From: Alphaproteobacteria bacterium
GTDB lineage: Bacteria > Pseudomonadota > Alphaproteobacteria > SHVV01
DNA length: 37,950 nt
NCBI GenBank assembly: GCA_016869275.1
Contig: VGEO01000022.1
Coordinates: 1 to 37,950 of the forward strand
Direction of reading: 5' to 3'
Positions within the stretch are counted from its first letter, which is position 1; each line of letters begins with the position of its first letter. Positions 8,203 through 16,840 of the stretch are shown here, piece after piece. The notes beneath the pieces were generated by a model, which was not told the DNA's origin, did not search any database, and worked only from the letters and a program-made list of their open reading frames with translations. The position numbers were made by a program, and so were the translations under genes.

Positions 8203-8906
8203 GGCTCGGCGCGCGCCCGCCCGCGCGCCGACACGGTGCGGGTCGGGCCGATCCGCTTGAGTTCGCCCCGCTCGAGCCGGAGCACCGGGTGGTGTTTGTA
8301 GCGGCTCACAAGGCTTTGGTCGTGGGTGGCGATCAGCACCGTGGTGCCGAGCTTGTTGAGCTCCTCGAACAGATGGAGGATGCGGATGCCCTGCTCGGGG
8401 TCGATGTTGCCGGTCGGCTCGTCGGCCAACAGCACGCTCGGCCGTCCGATCACGGCGCGGGCGATCGCGACCCGCTGCTTCTCGCCATCCGACATGGTCG
8501 GCGGGTAGGCCTCGGCCTGCCCGCCCAGCCCGACCCACGCCAAGAGCTCGCCGACGTGCCCTTCGATCTCCTTGCGCTTGGCGCCTTTGATGCGGAGCGG
8601 CAGCGCGACGTTGTCGACCGCGGTGAAATGATCGAGCAGGCGGAAGTTCTGGAACACGATCCCGATCCGGCGGCGAAGCGTCGTCAGCTCGTCGCGCGGC
8701 ATCGCCTGGACGTCCCGTCCGAACAGGGCGATGCGGCCGCGGGTCGGGCGCAGGGCGAGGTAAATCAGCTTCAGCAGCGACGATTTGCCCGCCCCGCTCG
8801 GCCCGGTCAGGAAATGGAACGAACCCTCGGGCAGGTGGAAATCAATGCTGCGCAGAATCTCCGGCCCGCTGCCGTAGCGAAGCCCGACGTTCTCGAATCG
8901 AACCAC
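8199..8906 (-). CDS. ftsE: Cell-division ATP-binding protein FtsE
   Basis: 235 residues. ABC ATPase with Walker A GPSGAGKSS (K about 41), Q-loop FQNFRLL, signature MSDGEKQRVAIARA (LSGGQ variant SDGEK, normal for FtsE), Walker B VLLADEPTGNID and the switch histidine in IATHDQ. The GTG start at 8906 is chosen because the conserved VRFENVGLRYG motif begins there and GAGAGG lies upstream. The open frame continues to 9152 but enters the divergent gene's promoter region. It heads the ftsE-ftsX-HAD-DUF218-plsC unit. The C-terminal tail is Arg-rich. Confidence 0.93.
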   Translation of the reverse strand: MVRFENVGLRYGSGPEILRSIDFHLPEGSFHFLTGPSGAGKSSLLKLIYLALRPTRGRIALFGRDVQAMPRDELTTLRRRIGIVFQNFRLLDHFTAVDNVALPLRIKGAKRKEIEGHVGELLAWVGLGGQAEAYPPTMSDGEKQRVAIARAVIGRPSVLLADEPTGNIDPEQGIRILHLFEELNKLGTTVLIATHDQSLVSRYKHHPVLRLERGELKRIGPTRTVSARGRARAEP

Positions 8907-8999
8907 GTCGACGCGCCTCTCGGACCCCGCTTTTTCGCTTCGTCGGCAACAGTCGCACGCGTGTCGAAGGCCGTCCACCCCCAGGCCGCCGCCAGCGGC

Positions 9000-9028
9000 T
9001 TGTTCTCGGAATCGGGCCGGCCTATATA
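9000..9028 (+). promoter_or_regulatory. Candidate sigma-70-type promoter of the MJ0042 gene
   Basis: TTGTTC (9000-9005), a 17-bp spacer and TATATA (9023-9028) lie about 25 bp before the ATG at 9054, in the 147-bp divergent gap with ftsE. This is the only TATA-like hexamer in that gap. The -35 is imperfect. Confidence 0.4.
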
Positions 9029-9053
9029 TGGGGCCGCTCGCGCGCCCGACCCG

Positions 9054-9818
9054 ATGATCATCACTTGCCCCAACTGCGAGACCCGCTTCAACGTTAATCC
9101 AGCGGCGTCGGTTCCTGACGGACGCGCCGTCAAGTGTATGCGTTGCGGCCATACGTGGACCGAGCGGCCGCCGCAGGAGGCGCGTCCGCGCCCGGCGGCG
9201 GCGGCGGCGGCGGTCGAGCGCACGCTCCGCGTCGAGGACCTGCCCAAGACCGACAACGACGTCGACGACGTGCCCGATTTCGGCGAACGGCCGGCCGTGG
9301 TTCAGCGCAAGCGTCGCGCCGCCGCCGCCCGCCCCGGCGCCGCGCCGAACACCCTTCAGGAAGGCCGTCGTTCCGCGGTCGGGCAGCTGATCGCGGCCGT
9401 GGTCGTGGTCGCGATCGTCGCCGCACTGATCGGCGGCAGTTTCTTCGTGCGCGACTCGGTGGTAGCGCTGTGGCCGCCGGCCGGGGCGCTCTACGAGCGG
9501 GTCGGCTTCGCCGCCGCCAAGCCCGGCGACGGCCTCGAGATCCGCAACATCAAGTCGACCCAGAAGGTCGAGAACGACAAACCGGCGATCGCTATTACCG
9601 GCGAAATCGCCAACCGCACCCAGCAGCCGATCGAGATTCCGGGCCTGCGCGGCGCCCTGCTCGACGTCCGCGAGCGCGAGGTGTTCGTGTGGACCTTCAC
9701 CGCCGGCTCCGCCACGCTCGAACCCGGCAAGACCATCGAGTTCGATACCGTGGTCAGCGAGCCGCCGCCCTCGGCGCGCCGCATCGCGATCGCTTTCTTC
9801 GAAGAAAAGAAAAAGTAG
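9054..9818 (+). CDS. MJ0042 zinc-ribbon, single-pass membrane protein
   Basis: 254 residues from ATG 9054. The N-terminal zinc ribbon is C5-P-N-C8 ... C28-M-R-C31-G-H-T-W, the MJ0042 pattern. A charged, low-complexity linker (about 40-105) leads to one membrane helix at about 111-132. The C-terminal domain (about 155-250) is DUF3426-like and extracytoplasmic by topology. These proteins are found in Proteobacteria divergent from ftsE; the function is unproven. It is followed 20 nt later by hpt. A cytosolic metal or nucleic-acid sensor linked to a periplasmic domain is one possible reading, by inference. Confidence 0.82.
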   Translation: MIITCPNCETRFNVNPAASVPDGRAVKCMRCGHTWTERPPQEARPRPAAAAAAVERTLRVEDLPKTDNDVDDVPDFGERPAVVQRKRRAAAARPGAAPNTLQEGRRSAVGQLIAAVVVVAIVAALIGGSFFVRDSVVALWPPAGALYERVGFAAAKPGDGLEIRNIKSTQKVENDKPAIAITGEIANRTQQPIEIPGLRGALLDVREREVFVWTFTAGSATLEPGKTIEFDTVVSEPPPSARRIAIAFFEEKKK

Positions 9819-9838
9819 CGGGCGGCGACGCGGAGCCC

Positions 9839-10363
9839 GTGGCGAGCGTTCGACCCCTGTTCTCGGCCGCCGCGATCGCCGCCCGTCTCGAGACCATGGC
9901 CGCCGAGATCGCCGCGGCGATGCCGGCCGAAATCGTGGTCGCCGCGGTGCTCAAAGGCAGCTTCATGTTCGCCGCCGACCTGGTGCGCGCGCTCAACCGG
10001 GTCGGTGTCGCGACCACCGTCGACTTCATGCGCGTATCCAGCTACGGCGAGAGCATTCGCTCGAGCGGCGACGTCCGCATCCGCTTCGACCTCGAGGTCG
10101 CGCTCGCCGGCCGCGCCGTGCTGATCGTCGACGACATCCTCGATACCGGCCGCACGCTGGCGTTCGTGCGCGAGCTGCTCGGCGACCGCGGTGCGACCCT
10201 GGTCAAGACCTGCTGCCTGCTCGACAAGCCGTCGCGGCGCGAGACCGCGATCGTCGCCGATTTCATCGGCTTCACCTGCCCCAATCTGTTCGTGGTCGGC
10301 TACGGCCTCGACTTCGGTGACCGCTACCGCGAGCTGCCCTATGTCGGCGTGCTCGAGGGCTAG
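9839..10363 (+). CDS. hpt: Hypoxanthine phosphoribosyltransferase
   Basis: 174 residues. Converts hypoxanthine or guanine plus PRPP to IMP or GMP in purine salvage. The PRPP loop VLIVDDILDTGRTL is intact. EIVVAAVLKGSFMFAADL is the N-terminal phosphate-binding loop, and DFMRVSSYGES is the flexible catalytic loop. The C-terminus LFVVGYGLDFGDRYRELPYVGVL is characteristic. GTG 9839 is chosen, with CGGAG six nt upstream; it gives normal family length. The open frame runs further upstream only as a shadow of the MJ0042 gene. It lies 20 nt downstream of that gene, so the two are probably co-transcribed. Confidence 0.92.
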   Translation: MASVRPLFSAAAIAARLETMAAEIAAAMPAEIVVAAVLKGSFMFAADLVRALNRVGVATTVDFMRVSSYGESIRSSGDVRIRFDLEVALAGRAVLIVDDILDTGRTLAFVRELLGDRGATLVKTCCLLDKPSRRETAIVADFIGFTCPNLFVVGYGLDFGDRYRELPYVGVLEG

Positions 10364-10422
10364 AGAGCAGATCGCCGAAGATCGAATCGACAGCGCACCG
10401 TCTGGCACGCCGTTAGCCGTCC

Positions 10423-10456
10423 CCGTCCCCGCCCCGCTTCCAGGGGGCGGAGACGG
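10423..10456. terminator. GC-rich hairpin between hpt and the TIGR02302 gene
   Basis: Arms 10423-10435 and 10444-10456 pair over 13 positions with one mismatch around a short GCTTCCAG loop. The hairpin lies between convergent genes, so it could end transcription from either side. It lacks a clear T-run. It belongs to the GC-rich intergenic palindromes described in the findings. Confidence 0.45.
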
Positions 10457-10521
10457 TTCAGGCGGTGCGAATCGCCGTTATCGGCGGCCGGACCGGCGTT
10501 TCAATCTTCGGGAATTCTGCG

Positions 10522-12942
10522 CTAGAAGCGCTTGAGCAGGCGGTCGATATAGTCGAGCTCGATGCGCGAGCGCGAGCGCTCGGCCGAGCGGCGATAGAGT
10601 TCTTCCAGGATATCGCGGGCTCGCTGGACGTCCGCTTTTTCCGGAATCTTGACCCGGCTGTCGTCGACCGCGCTGCCGCGGTCGTTCATCCGCCCGAACG
10701 GATCGCGCGCCGCTTCGGGGTCGATGTCGCCCATCTCGTAGTCGCCGTCCATGAGGTCGCCCTGCGCCATCAACGAGCGCATGATCTGCGCGGCGCCGTC
10801 GCGCAACAGATCGAGGGCGTTGGCCTGCGGTCCGACCGCTTCGCCCGGACGCTGGCGCCCCAGCGCGCCCTCGGCATCGCGCATCTGGCGCTCGGCGCGG
10901 CCCATGCTGTTGGGGATCTGAAGGCCCGACTCGCCCAGCTGGCGCATGATTTCGCCGAGCATGCGGCGGAGTTCGCTCTGTTTGCGCGACAGGCCGTCGA
11001 ACGATTCGCCGCGATCGGGGCGCCCGCCCTGCTGCGAGCGGAAGGTCTGGTCGAGCAACTGTTGCTGCTGCTTGAGCAGATCGTTCAGCCCCTTCATCGC
11101 CTGCTGGCCGCCCTGCTGGCGCTGGTTCGGCATGATGCCGGCGCGCAGGTTTTCGAGCATCTGCTGCAGTTGCGATAGCAGCTGCCGCGCGGCGTCGCGC
11201 GCGCCCATCTTGGAGAGTTCCTGGGCGCGCCTGAGCATCTCCTTGAGATCCATCTCCTGGAGCTGGGTGGCGTCCTGGTCGAGCGGGTTCATTTCGCCGC
11301 GCTCGGCCTGGCGCATGGCGTGCTCCATCAGCGCCTGGAGGTATTTCTCCATCGCCTGGCGCAGTTCCTCCATCAGCTTTTCGATCTCGGCGTCGGGCGC
11401 GTTGCGCGCGAGCGCGTCCAGCAACGCCTGCTGCGCCTCGCGAAGCTGCTGCTGGGCGAGCGAGGTGTTGCCGTCCTCGAGCCGGGTCGCGGTGTCCCAC
11501 AGCAGGTCCTGGACCTTCTTGAGCCCGTCGTCGGTTTGGTCATATTTGAGCCGCGCCCGCGCCGTCTGCATCGCGAGGTGCGCGGTCGCGTCGCCGTTGT
11601 ATTTTTCCGGCATCAGCGAGAGCGCGTTGAGCGCGGTCGCGACCTTGTCGCGCTTGCCCGGTTCGCGCGTCAGAATCTTGCGCTGTTCGATCAGGGCGCG
11701 CGCGATCGGGTGCTGGAACTGGCGTTCGGGCAGCGTGAACTCGACGGTCTCGCTGACGCCGCTCTGGCCGGCCGCGTCGGTCGCGACCAGATGCAGCTTG
11801 ACCTTGAGCCCGGCCCACGGGTGCGCGGTCAGGTCGTGGAAGCTCTTCTCCGCCGCCTTCTTCAAGCGGCTGCCGGCGAGCGGCAAAACGAGCTCGATCG
11901 TTTCCTCGCTCGTCTCGCGTCCGATCGTCGCCTTGACCGAAGCGAGACCGTAGTCGTCGCTCGCCTTGTAGGCGAGCTCGACCGCGCGCCGCGCGGTCGC
12001 CTTGGGTTTGTCGGCGAAGGCGATCGCCGGCGGGTGGTCGGGGATCACGCTCATGCGCCAAGCGGCGATCTCGACGCCACCCCGCACGATGGCGAGACGC
12101 TCGCCGCGCTCGATCTTGACCTCGGCCTGGAAGTGAATCTGGTCGACCGCATCGAACGCGGTCTCGGCCCGGTCGATCGCGACCGCTGGCACGACGCGGC
12201 CGCCGGAGAGGCGCGCGACGAAGGTCGAGCCGGTCGGCACCTCGATCAGGCGCGAGCCGGCGGCCTCGCCGCGCTTGTCGGGCGAGGTCAGGAACAGCGG
12301 CGGGAACCCGGTGTACTCGGGCGGCGTGATCCAAGCCTCGAAGCTGGTCGGCTTCGCGTCGGCGGCGGCGAAATCGGGAATGACGCCGCTTTCCAGCCGC
12401 GATCTGAAGTCGCGGCCGCCGGTGACGAGGCCGATCGCGAGCAGTAGGCCGACCGCGGCGCGGAGGGCGCGCGGGTCGTGGCGCGGCAGGTCGAGGCGCG
12501 GCCACCCGATCTTGAGCCGGCCGGCCTTCGCCAGCATGGCGCGGCGATGCTCGCGCCACAGCAACTGGCTGACCGGATCGTCGATGCCGCTCGCCTGGCT
12601 GTCGGCGAGCGCGGTGAGCGGGCGATGGACGAGCAGGCTCGCTTGCTCGATCCGGCGCTCGCCCTCGGCATCGCTCGGAACCTTGAGCCGGCGCGCGCCG
12701 CGCCAGGCGGTCCAGGCGAGCGCGGCGATGAATCCGACCAGCGCCAGTCCGTGCAGCCACACCGGGATCGCCGACCACAGGTCGAGCAGCGAGAGCGCGG
12801 CGAACAGGGCGGCGATCGTGGCGGCCGACCACAACGCCGCGGCGGTCCGCTCCCACGCCAGCGCCAGCCGCGCCAGAACGCGCCGGCGTGCGAGCCGAAC
12901 TTCGAATCCGGGGTCGATGGTTTTGCGCGGGTCGTCGGTCAT
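10522..12942 (-). CDS. TIGR02302 / DUF4175 family membrane protein
   Basis: 806 residues from ATG 12942. Two or three membrane helices lie in the first 190 residues (about 35-80 and 160-180). A beta-rich domain (about 200-420) with AWITPPEYTGFPP and the ASDDYGLASVKA segment follows. A long helical, Gln/Met-rich coiled-coil region (about 480-720, including QLQQML and KQQQQLLDQTF) leads to a C-terminal RSRIELDYIDRLLKRF tail. The family is alphaproteobacterial and uncharacterised; the domain order suggests an envelope scaffold or a factor acting on exported proteins, but this is inference. The start overlaps the lysA stop (ATGA). Confidence 0.85.
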   Translation of the reverse strand: MTDDPRKTIDPGFEVRLARRRVLARLALAWERTAAALWSAATIAALFAALSLLDLWSAIPVWLHGLALVGFIAALAWTAWRGARRLKVPSDAEGERRIEQASLLVHRPLTALADSQASGIDDPVSQLLWREHRRAMLAKAGRLKIGWPRLDLPRHDPRALRAAVGLLLAIGLVTGGRDFRSRLESGVIPDFAAADAKPTSFEAWITPPEYTGFPPLFLTSPDKRGEAAGSRLIEVPTGSTFVARLSGGRVVPAVAIDRAETAFDAVDQIHFQAEVKIERGERLAIVRGGVEIAAWRMSVIPDHPPAIAFADKPKATARRAVELAYKASDDYGLASVKATIGRETSEETIELVLPLAGSRLKKAAEKSFHDLTAHPWAGLKVKLHLVATDAAGQSGVSETVEFTLPERQFQHPIARALIEQRKILTREPGKRDKVATALNALSLMPEKYNGDATAHLAMQTARARLKYDQTDDGLKKVQDLLWDTATRLEDGNTSLAQQQLREAQQALLDALARNAPDAEIEKLMEELRQAMEKYLQALMEHAMRQAERGEMNPLDQDATQLQEMDLKEMLRRAQELSKMGARDAARQLLSQLQQMLENLRAGIMPNQRQQGGQQAMKGLNDLLKQQQQLLDQTFRSQQGGRPDRGESFDGLSRKQSELRRMLGEIMRQLGESGLQIPNSMGRAERQMRDAEGALGRQRPGEAVGPQANALDLLRDGAAQIMRSLMAQGDLMDGDYEMGDIDPEAARDPFGRMNDRGSAVDDSRVKIPEKADVQRARDILEELYRRSAERSRSRIELDYIDRLLKRF

Positions 12943-14249
12943 CGCGAACCCTCGTCGGGGCGACCGCGCGCCGCCGTCGCACCGGCCGCGGCCAGCCAGT
13001 CCGGCAAGCGTTCCGACGCGAGCATCGCTTCGTAGGTCGGCCGCGGACGCACCACGGCGAACGCGTCGCCCTTGACGGCCACTTCCGGAACGAGACGCCG
13101 GCTATTGTACGTCGACGCCATCACCGCACCATACGCTCCGGCCGTTGTAAACGCGAGTAAATCGTTCGTGCGGAGCGGCGGCAGCGGCCGTTCGAGCGTG
13201 AAGGTATCGCCGGATTCGCAGACCGGGCCGACCACGTCGGCGGGTGCGAGCGGCGCGCGCGCCGCCGGCTCGGCGACCGGCACGATGCCGTGCCAGGCGT
13301 CGTAGAGCGCGGGGCGAATGAGGTCGTTCATCGCGGCATCGACGATCACGAACCGGCGTTCCTCCGATTCTTTGATATAGAGCACCCGCGCCACCAGGAT
13401 ACCGGCGTTGCCGGCGATCAACCGGCCGGGTTCGAACATCAAGTGGCAGCCGAGATTGCCGAGGATGCGTCGCGCGAGCCCGGTGTATTCGGCCGGCGCC
13501 GAGGGCGCCTCGGCGCCGTACGGCACGCCCAGCCCGCCGCCGACGTCGAGGCGGCGGATGTCGTGGCCGTCGGCGCGGAGCGCGAGGACATAGTCGCGGA
13601 GCTTGACGAAGGTCTCCTCGAACGGCGCGAGGTCCAGGATCTGCGAGCCGATGTGGGCGGCGATGCCGACCGCGGCGACGCCTTCGAGGTCGCGGGCCAG
13701 CGCGTAGACGGCGCGCGCCTGGGGCCACGGAATCCCGAACTTGTTTTGCTTGGTGCCGGTCGTGATCTTGGCGTGGGTGCCGGCCGCGACCTCGGGGTTG
13801 ACGCGGATTGCGATCGGCGCGGCGCGGCCGCGGCCGCGCGCCACCTTGTCAAGCGCGCGCAGCTCGGGCTCGGACTCGACGTTGAACTGGAAGATACCGG
13901 CATCGAGTGCCGCCGCCATTTCGGCTTCGGTCTTGCCGACACCGGAAAAGACGATCGCGTCGGCGGCGACCCCGGCGGTACGGGCGCGGCGGAGCTCGCC
14001 TTCCGAGACGATGTCGGCGCCGGCGCCGAGCCGCGCCAGGGTTCTGACCACGGCCAAATTCCCGTTCGCCTTGAGCGCGTAATAGATGCGGGCGTCGAGG
14101 CCCGACAAACCGGCTGCGAACACGGTGTAATGGCGCTCGAGCGTCGCGGTCGAATAGCAATAGAACGGCGTGCCGACCGCTTGCGCGATGCGCGCGACCG
14201 GCACGTCCTCGGCGTGGAGCGCGCCGTCGCGATAAGCGAAGTGATGCAT
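12939..14249 (-). CDS. lysA: Diaminopimelate decarboxylase
   Basis: 436 residues. PLP enzyme that decarboxylates meso-diaminopimelate to L-lysine. The PLP lysine is K60 in YYALKAN. AAHIGSQ, the glycine-rich phosphate loop LDVGGGLGVPYG and FEPGR are present, and VGPVCESGDTF supplies the partner-subunit cysteine, followed by TAGAYGAVMASTYN. The length fits the family. It lies directly downstream of lptM, the usual lptM-lysA order of Proteobacteria, and overlaps the next gene by 4 nt. Confidence 0.95.
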   Translation of the reverse strand: MHHFAYRDGALHAEDVPVARIAQAVGTPFYCYSTATLERHYTVFAAGLSGLDARIYYALKANGNLAVVRTLARLGAGADIVSEGELRRARTAGVAADAIVFSGVGKTEAEMAAALDAGIFQFNVESEPELRALDKVARGRGRAAPIAIRVNPEVAAGTHAKITTGTKQNKFGIPWPQARAVYALARDLEGVAAVGIAAHIGSQILDLAPFEETFVKLRDYVLALRADGHDIRRLDVGGGLGVPYGAEAPSAPAEYTGLARRILGNLGCHLMFEPGRLIAGNAGILVARVLYIKESEERRFVIVDAAMNDLIRPALYDAWHGIVPVAEPAARAPLAPADVVGPVCESGDTFTLERPLPPLRTNDLLAFTTAGAYGAVMASTYNSRRLVPEVAVKGDAFAVVRPRPTYEAMLASERLPDWLAAAGATAARGRPDEGSR

Positions 14250-14260
14250 GGCGGTCCCTG

Positions 14261-14389
14261 TTACCGGCTCGCCGGCTTCTTGGTTTCTTGCTTGGCGCCA
14301 GGCGGCGGCTCAAGCGGCCCGCGCTTGCCGCACGCCGCGGCCCCGAGCGCGAGCAAAGCGACGGTCACAAGCACGATGAGCGCGCGCAT
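14261..14389 (-). CDS. lptM: Small lipoprotein, LptM (YifL)-like
   Basis: 42 residues. The signal peptide [19 protein letters not shown] ends in a lipobox before C20, followed by GKRGPLEPP, which matches the CGxKGPL start of LptM. In E. coli LptM helps the LPS translocon LptDE reach its correct disulfide state at the outer membrane; whether that holds here is inference. The ATG overlaps the argH TGA by one base (TGATG), and lysA starts 11 nt downstream. The position between argH and lysA is conserved. Confidence 0.8.
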   Translation of the reverse strand: MRALIVLVTVALLALGAAACGKRGPLEPPPGAKQETKKPASR

Positions 14390-15804
14390 CAGCCGACCGT
14401 GCGTTTGGCGCGCCGGGCGGCGGTGCGGACGCGACGGGGCGCGGTGCCGCCGAAGCTTCCGCGGCTCGCGAGCGAAGCCTCGATCGTGAGCGCGCGGAAA
14501 ACGCGGCGGTCGATCCTGGGCTCGATCGCGCGCAGATCGGCGAGTGCGAGCTCGGCCAGGGCGACCCCGCGTTCGGCGGCGAGCGCGACGATGCGCCCGG
14601 TCGTCTCGTGCGCCTGCCGGAACGGCAGCTCGAGCGTCTTGACCAGCCAATCGGCCAAGTCGGTCGCGGTCGCGTAGTCGGCTTCCGCCATCCGCCGCAT
14701 CGCCCGCGCGTCGGCCTTCATGTCGGCGACCATGCCGGTCGTGGCGGCCAACGCGAGGCCGAGCGTGTCGGCGGCCTCGAACACCGGCGCCTTGTCCTCC
14801 TGCATGTCCTTGCCGTAGGCGAGCGGCAGTCCCTTGAGCGCGACCAGGAGCGACTGAAAGTTGCCGAACAGCCGTCCACTTTTCGCGCGCACCAACTCGG
14901 CGGCGTCGGGGTTGCGCTTCTGCGGCATGATCGAGGAGCCGGTGGTGAACGCGTCCGAGAGCCTGACGAAGGCGAAGCCGGGGCTCGTCCACAGCACGAT
15001 CTCTTCGGCCAGCCGCGACAGATGCACGCCGGCGATCGCCGCCAGCGCCAGAAACTCGAGCGCGAAGTCGCGGTCCGAAACGGCGTCGATCGAGTTCGCC
15101 ATCGGCCGCGCGAACCCGAGCGCCCGCGCGGTCGCGCTGCGGTCGATCGGATAGGAGGTGCCGGCGAGCGCCGCGGCGCCGAGCGGGCTTTCGTTCAAGC
15201 GGGCGCGGCAATCGCGGGCGCGGTCGCGATCGCGCCCGAACATCTCGACGTAAGCCAGCAGATGGTGGCCGAACGTCACCGGCTGCGCGACCTGGAGATG
15301 GGTGAAACCCGGCATCGGCGTCGCGGCGTGGCGCTCGGCCTGCGCGACCAGCGCCCGCTGCAGCGCCTGGAACTCGCGGTCCAAGCGGTCGAGGCGGCTC
15401 CGGATCCACAGGCGAAAATCGGTCGCGACCTGATCGTTGCGCGAGCGCGCGGTGTGGAGCCGCCCGGCCGCGGGCCCGATCAGCGTCTGCAGCCGCGCCT
15501 CGATGTGCATGTGGATGTCCTCGAGCCGCTGCGCGAACCGGAACCGACCGGCAGCGATCTCGCGCTCGATCCGGTCGAGGCCTTTCAAGATCTTGTGACC
15601 GTCGGCACGGGCGATAATCCCCTGCGCCATCAGCATGCTACAGTGCGCACGCGATCCCGCGATGTCCTCGGCGTAGAGGCGCCGGTCGACGTCGATCGAG
15701 GCGTTGATCGCGGCCATGATCGCGGCCGGTCCGGCGGCGAAGCGGCCGCCCCACAGCCGGTTGCGATCGGCACGAGGGCGAGGGCGGCGGGGCTTGGCGG
15801 GCAT
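14389..15804 (-). CDS. argH: Argininosuccinate lyase
   Basis: 471 residues from ATG 15804. Cleaves argininosuccinate to arginine and fumarate, the last step of arginine synthesis. The fumarase-superfamily signature [12 protein letters not shown] is at about 289-300, with [14 protein letters not shown] at about 116-130 and [14 protein letters not shown] at about 162-175. LWGGRF opens the mature domain after a basic N-terminal extension of about 16 residues. The open frame continues upstream into the tlpA region, where it is shadow. The start is 12 nt from the divergent tlpA start, so the two promoters must lie inside each other's 5' coding ends. Confidence 0.94.
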   Translation of the reverse strand: MPAKPRRPRPRADRNRLWGGRFAAGPAAIMAAINASIDVDRRLYAEDIAGSRAHCSMLMAQGIIARADGHKILKGLDRIEREIAAGRFRFAQRLEDIHMHIEARLQTLIGPAAGRLHTARSRNDQVATDFRLWIRSRLDRLDREFQALQRALVAQAERHAATPMPGFTHLQVAQPVTFGHHLLAYVEMFGRDRDRARDCRARLNESPLGAAALAGTSYPIDRSATARALGFARPMANSIDAVSDRDFALEFLALAAIAGVHLSRLAEEIVLWTSPGFAFVRLSDAFTTGSSIMPQKRNPDAAELVRAKSGRLFGNFQSLLVALKGLPLAYGKDMQEDKAPVFEAADTLGLALAATTGMVADMKADARAMRRMAEADYATATDLADWLVKTLELPFRQAHETTGRIVALAAERGVALAELALADLRAIEPRIDRRVFRALTIEASLASRGSFGGTAPRRVRTAARRAKRTVG

Positions 15805-15816
15805 GGCGGGCGTGCG

Positions 15817-16461
15817 ATGACGAACAATGATCAGGGGGCGAAAGGTCCGGCCGTCCGTATCGGGATGAAGCGCTCTCTCTATTACGTCGGGCTGACCGTC
15901 GTAGTCGTGGTGCTGGTCGGCTACCTGTTCGTCCACGACGGGCTCACGCCGCCGCGCCAGGGAAGCGTCGATCGGGCCGCGCAAGCGCTCGTGACCGGAC
16001 AGGTCGCGAACTTTACTCTGGCCGATGCGGCCAAGCCAGCGCCGGAGGTGAGCTTCGCCGACGCCGCCGACGCGCGGCGCACGCTCGCCGATTTCAAGGG
16101 CAAGGTCGTGCTCTTGAACTTCTGGGCGACCTGGTGTGCGCCGTGCGTGCGCGAGATGCCGGCGCTCGCCAAGCTGAACGCCGAACTGGGCGGGCCCGAC
16201 TTCGCCGTGATCGCGCTCGCCGGCGATCGCCAGGGCCTGCCGGTGGTCGAGGAGTTCTACCGCAAACACGCGCTCGAGGGCTTGCCAATCTACGTCGATC
16301 CCTCGAACGTCGCGCCGCGCAAGTTCCAGGTCGTCGGCCTCCCGACCACCGTGCTGTTGGGCCGCGACGGCCGCGAACTCGGCCGCTTGGTCGGCCCGGC
16401 CGAGTGGGATTCGGACGACGCCAAGAAGCTGATCCGCCACTTCATCGCCAAGCGGTCCTGA
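15817..16461 (+). CDS. TlpA-like thiol:disulfide oxidoreductase
   Basis: 214 residues from ATG 15817. A single membrane anchor (about 20-40) leads to a periplasmic thioredoxin fold: [12 protein letters not shown] then C107-A-P-C110, and the cis-proline loop [14 protein letters not shown]. TlpA/ResA proteins reduce cysteines of exported proteins, often for cytochrome oxidase or cytochrome c maturation. ATG 15865 is an alternative start that still keeps the anchor. It is divergent from argH, the usual alphaproteobacterial arrangement. Confidence 0.85.
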   Translation: MTNNDQGAKGPAVRIGMKRSLYYVGLTVVVVVLVGYLFVHDGLTPPRQGSVDRAAQALVTGQVANFTLADAAKPAPEVSFADAADARRTLADFKGKVVLLNFWATWCAPCVREMPALAKLNAELGGPDFAVIALAGDRQGLPVVEEFYRKHALEGLPIYVDPSNVAPRKFQVVGLPTTVLLGRDGRELGRLVGPAEWDSDDAKKLIRHFIAKRS

Positions 16462-16479
16462 AGTCAGGCACCCGCAATG

Positions 16480-16529
16480 CTCCCTCCCCCGCGGAGCGTG
16501 AATCCGTTAGCGCTCCACGGGGGAGGGAG
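16480..16529. repeat. Long intergenic inverted repeat (terminator-like)
   Basis: Left arm 16480-16498 (starting CTCCCTCCCCC) and right arm 16511-16529 (ending GGGGGAGGGAG) are complementary over 19 positions with one mismatch, around a 12-nt loop. It lies 18 nt after the tlpA stop. It could terminate tlpA transcription from the plus strand and resembles the other GC-rich palindromes of the window. Confidence 0.65.
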
Positions 16530-16575
16530 TATCGAGGACAGCTCCGCTCGGCGCAGGGAGGGGGACCCTAAGCTG

Positions 16576-16730
16576 CGAGATGTATGCACACGATAATGCA
16601 AGCAGGGGGAGGGAGCATCGAGGGTGTGCCCTCTCCGCTCCATGCTCACGTACGTTCGCTCCTCCCTCGAGGGAGCGCGACCCCAACCGACGAGATGTGT
16701 GCACGCGATAGCCTGCTTGCAGGGGGAGGG
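16576..16730. repeat. Imperfect direct repeat pair, about 40 bp each
   Basis: Copy 1 (16576-16613) and copy 2 (16691-16730) both read CGAGATGTRTGCACRCGATA, then a TGC-containing segment, then GCAGGGGGAGGG. Copies are about 115 bp apart. The function is unknown; they may be parts of a dispersed element. Confidence 0.55.
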
Positions 16731-16840
16731 CTGGGAGGGGGTCGCGCTCGCATTTCAGCCCGCCGCACCTTTGATCCGTCGGAGCACCGGCGATAACCCC
16801 CTCCCTTATATGCGATTGCCCTGCCCTCGAGGGGGGCGGG

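Larger units (their letters stand above)
16462..16840. other. Repeat-rich intergenic region without a recognisable gene
   Basis: A 379-bp gap between tlpA and the convergent MFS gene. Both strands were read in all frames and no family was recognised; the short open frames are full of low-complexity Gly, Arg and Ser. It contains a long inverted repeat (16480-16529), two copies of a GAGATGTRTGCAC-containing direct repeat (16576-16613 and 16691-16730), and many GGGGGAGGG-type tracts. Confidence 0.6.

Noticed and set aside
8907-9152. An upstream extension of FtsE
   Set aside because: The conserved FtsE start begins at 8906 and the extension covers the promoter and start of the divergent MJ0042 gene.
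16462-16840. A CRISPR array
   Set aside because: Only two imperfect repeat copies, with unequal spacing and no leader or cas genes.
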